Below are positions 62,664 through 64,000 of a DNA stretch of 64,000 bases, piece after piece. The notes beneath the pieces were generated by a model. That model did no database searches and had not been told where the DNA came from. It saw nothing but the letters and a program-made list of their open reading frames with translations. How positions within the stretch are numbered: position 1 is the stretch's first letter; each line of letters starts with the position of its first letter. This DNA comes from Marinobacter sediminicola (GTDB lineage Bacteria; Pseudomonadota; Gammaproteobacteria; Pseudomonadales; Oleiphilaceae), in assembly GCF_031157525.1 (NCBI RefSeq), contig NZ_JAVIXR010000007.1, positions 124,001-188,000 on the forward strand, written 5' to 3'. A program made the translations under genes and the position numbers.

Positions 62664-64000
62664 TCGAAATAGCGCTATCAGATTGTCCGTAGCGCTGTCA
62701 CTCGCTTCGCCCGACGTTTCCGATTCAAGCAGCCTCGGTAGAATGTTTTCACCCAGTTTCTTGCCCAGCTCAACACCCCACTGATCAAACGAATCCAGGT
62801 CCCAGATAACACCCTGCACAAAGGTGCGGTGTTCATACAGGGCTATGAGTGCGCCGACGGTTTCCGGAGTTACCTTGCTCATCATCAAGGTATTGCTGGG
62901 CTGATTTCCCGGTATCACCTTATGTGGCGCCAGGCGTTCAATGTCTGCTTCCGCCATACCGCTGGCCGCCAGTTCGGCTTTTGCTTCCTCCAGTGTTTTT
63001 CCGGTCATCATAGCGCGGGATTGGCCCAGGCAGTTGGCAAACAAGTCGGCGTGATGGGTCGCAACCGGGTTGTGAGTTTGCAGAGGAATGATGAAGTCGG
63101 CAGAAATCAACCGGGTGCCCTGGTGAATCAGCTGGTGGTAAGCGTGCTGGCCATTGGCTCCCACGCCGCCCCAGATGACGGGGCCAGAGTGGTAATCCAA
63201 AAGCTTGCCTTGCTGATTAACCCGTTTGCCGCTGCTCTCCATGTCCAGCTGCTGAAGATGATCCGGCAAGCTGCGGAGGTAGTGATCGTAAGGCAGTATG
63301 GCGTGGGTTTCTGCGCCCCAGACATTGCTGTACCAGATGCCCAGCATGGCCATGACAACGGGCAAGTTCCTTTCCAGGGGGGCGTCGCGGAAATGGTTAT
63401 CCATGGCGTGGGCGCCTGCGAGCAGAGCCCGGAAGTTATCCATTCCTATGGAGAGCGCTACAGGCAGCCCGATCGCAGACCAAAGCGAGTATCGGCCGCC
63501 AACCCAGTCCCACATGGGGAAGACATTGTTGGGGTCTATTCCGAATTTTTGTGCGGCATTCACGTTGGCAGTCACCGCCATAAAGTGGCTGGCGACCGCC
63601 TCTTCGTTACCGCTGCGTTCTATAAACCACTTTCGCGCGACTTTGCTGTTTTCCAGGGTCTCTCTGGTGCCAAAGGATTTTGACTGAACCAGAAAAAGTG
63701 TGGTTTCAGGGTGCACCTTCTCCAGGGTTTCGCTGATTTCTGTGCCATCAATGTTGGCCACATAGTGGCAACGGATGCCCGGTGTCCGGTACGGCTGTAA
63801 CGCTTCGGTGACCAGTTTGGGGCCTAGAAAGGAGCCGCCGATGCCAATGCTGACTACGTCGGTGAAGCCCTTGCCGGTATAGCCGGTCCGGGAGTGGTTC
63901 AGCACTTCTGCGACGAAGGTCTCCATACGATCCAGGGTGGCGTTCACTTCCGCAATCACGTCCTGCCCATTAATTATTAGGGAGTCCGTTCCGGGATTGC
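62646..64000 (-). CDS. pgi: Glucose-6-phosphate isomerase (N-terminus missing)
   Basis: About 451 residues of a protein normally near 550; the reading frame is open to the right edge, so the N-terminus lies outside. [18 protein letters not shown] is part of the substrate-binding SIS domain; [15 protein letters not shown] and [20 protein letters not shown] are PGI signatures, and the catalytic Glu lies in VGGRYS's neighbourhood. It interconverts glucose-6-phosphate and fructose-6-phosphate in the cytoplasm. A GTG at 63959 is internal to the gene, not the start. Confidence 0.95.
   Translation of the reverse strand, partial: NPGTDSLIINGQDVIAEVNATLDRMETFVAEVLNHSRTGYTGKGFTDVVSIGIGGSFLGPKLVTEALQPYRTPGIRCHYVANIDGTEISETLEKVHPETTLFLVQSKSFGTRETLENSKVARKWFIERSGNEEAVASHFMAVTANVNAAQKFGIDPNNVFPMWDWVGGRYSLWSAIGLPVALSIGMDNFRALLAGAHAMDNHFRDAPLERNLPVVMAMLGIWYSNVWGAETHAILPYDHYLRSLPDHLQQLDMESSGKRVNQQGKLLDYHSGPVIWGGVGANGQHAYHQLIHQGTRLISADFIIPLQTHNPVATHHADLFANCLGQSRAMMTGKTLEEAKAELAASGMAEADIERLAPHKVIPGNQPSNTLMMSKVTPETVGALIALYEHRTFVQGVIWDLDSFDQWGVELGKKLGENILPRLLESETSGEASDSATDNLIALFRSANGR

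Noticed and set aside
62829..63683. Long open frame antisense to pgi
   Set aside because: Opposite a highly conserved enzyme, with no homology pattern or start signal.
1..64000. CRISPR arrays, rRNA genes or phage regions
   Set aside because: No regularly spaced direct repeats, rRNA signatures or phage structural genes were found on reading the window.

Overview
The window is chromosomal DNA of a gammaproteobacterium, most likely Marinobacter or a close relative. Evidence for this is the gene content (two FadL-type barrels, a Crc-like regulator beside pyrE, pilT/pilU beside proC and yggS) and gene neighbourhoods shared with Pseudomonas, with moderately high GC throughout. It holds about 57 protein genes and one tRNA gene. 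No transposase, integrase, phage gene, rRNA or CRISPR array was seen. The first gene (comM) and the last (pgi) are cut by the window edges.

Region 1 (1-14.8 kb) is a conserved housekeeping stretch: comM, trmB, a small membrane protein, hemW, rdgB, a DUF4426 gene, metW and metX (tightly overlapped, all on the minus strand), then a dynamin-like GTPase, yggT, proC, yggS, and divergently pilT and pilU, followed by a FadL-type outer-membrane transporter. The dynamin-like gene looks like an insertion into an otherwise conserved order. A 17-bp perfect hairpin lies in the metX leader.

Region 2 (14.8-23.6 kb) has polA, a DUF2782 gene, a small fibronectin-type lipoprotein, a phasin-like granule protein, a DUF4124 coiled-coil protein, pyrE, a Crc-like protein that has lost most nuclease catalytic residues, rph and yicC. 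Between crc and rph lies a 199-nt inverted-repeat element (33-position arms, 31 paired) enclosing four further hairpins.

Region 3 (23.6-34.7 kb) is the accessory catabolic part. A TetR regulator is divergent from a DUF2236/Lcp-like oxygenase, with two near-identical 23-bp operators 41 bp apart between them. Next come a second TetR and a five-gene minus-strand operon: Baeyer-Villiger monooxygenase, GMC alcohol dehydrogenase, acyl-CoA ligase, alpha/beta hydrolase and aldehyde dehydrogenase. A divergent enoyl-CoA hydratase is preceded by a 42-codon small ORF. Together the enzymes could take an unsaturated or ketone substrate through oxidative cleavage, ester formation, hydrolysis, oxidation, CoA activation and beta-oxidation.

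Region 4 (34.7-48.9 kb): pseudouridine synthase, tandem universal stress protein, gmk-rpoZ-spoT-ridA, an SDR epimerase-like gene, oxyR-recG, a YbaK-like/HDOD protein, a DUF2489 protein and a single-subunit molybdopterin oxidoreductase.

Region 5 (48.9-64 kb): a 1083-residue Ig-like lipoprotein paired with a second FadL-like barrel, an OmpA lipoprotein with a DUF4398 lipoprotein, tRNA-Ile2(CAT), the macromolecular synthesis operon rpsU-dnaG-rpoD with its internal terminator, then tsaD, plsY, folB, folK and pgi. Start sites were chosen from Shine-Dalgarno sequences and family lengths; many differ from the longest reading frame.
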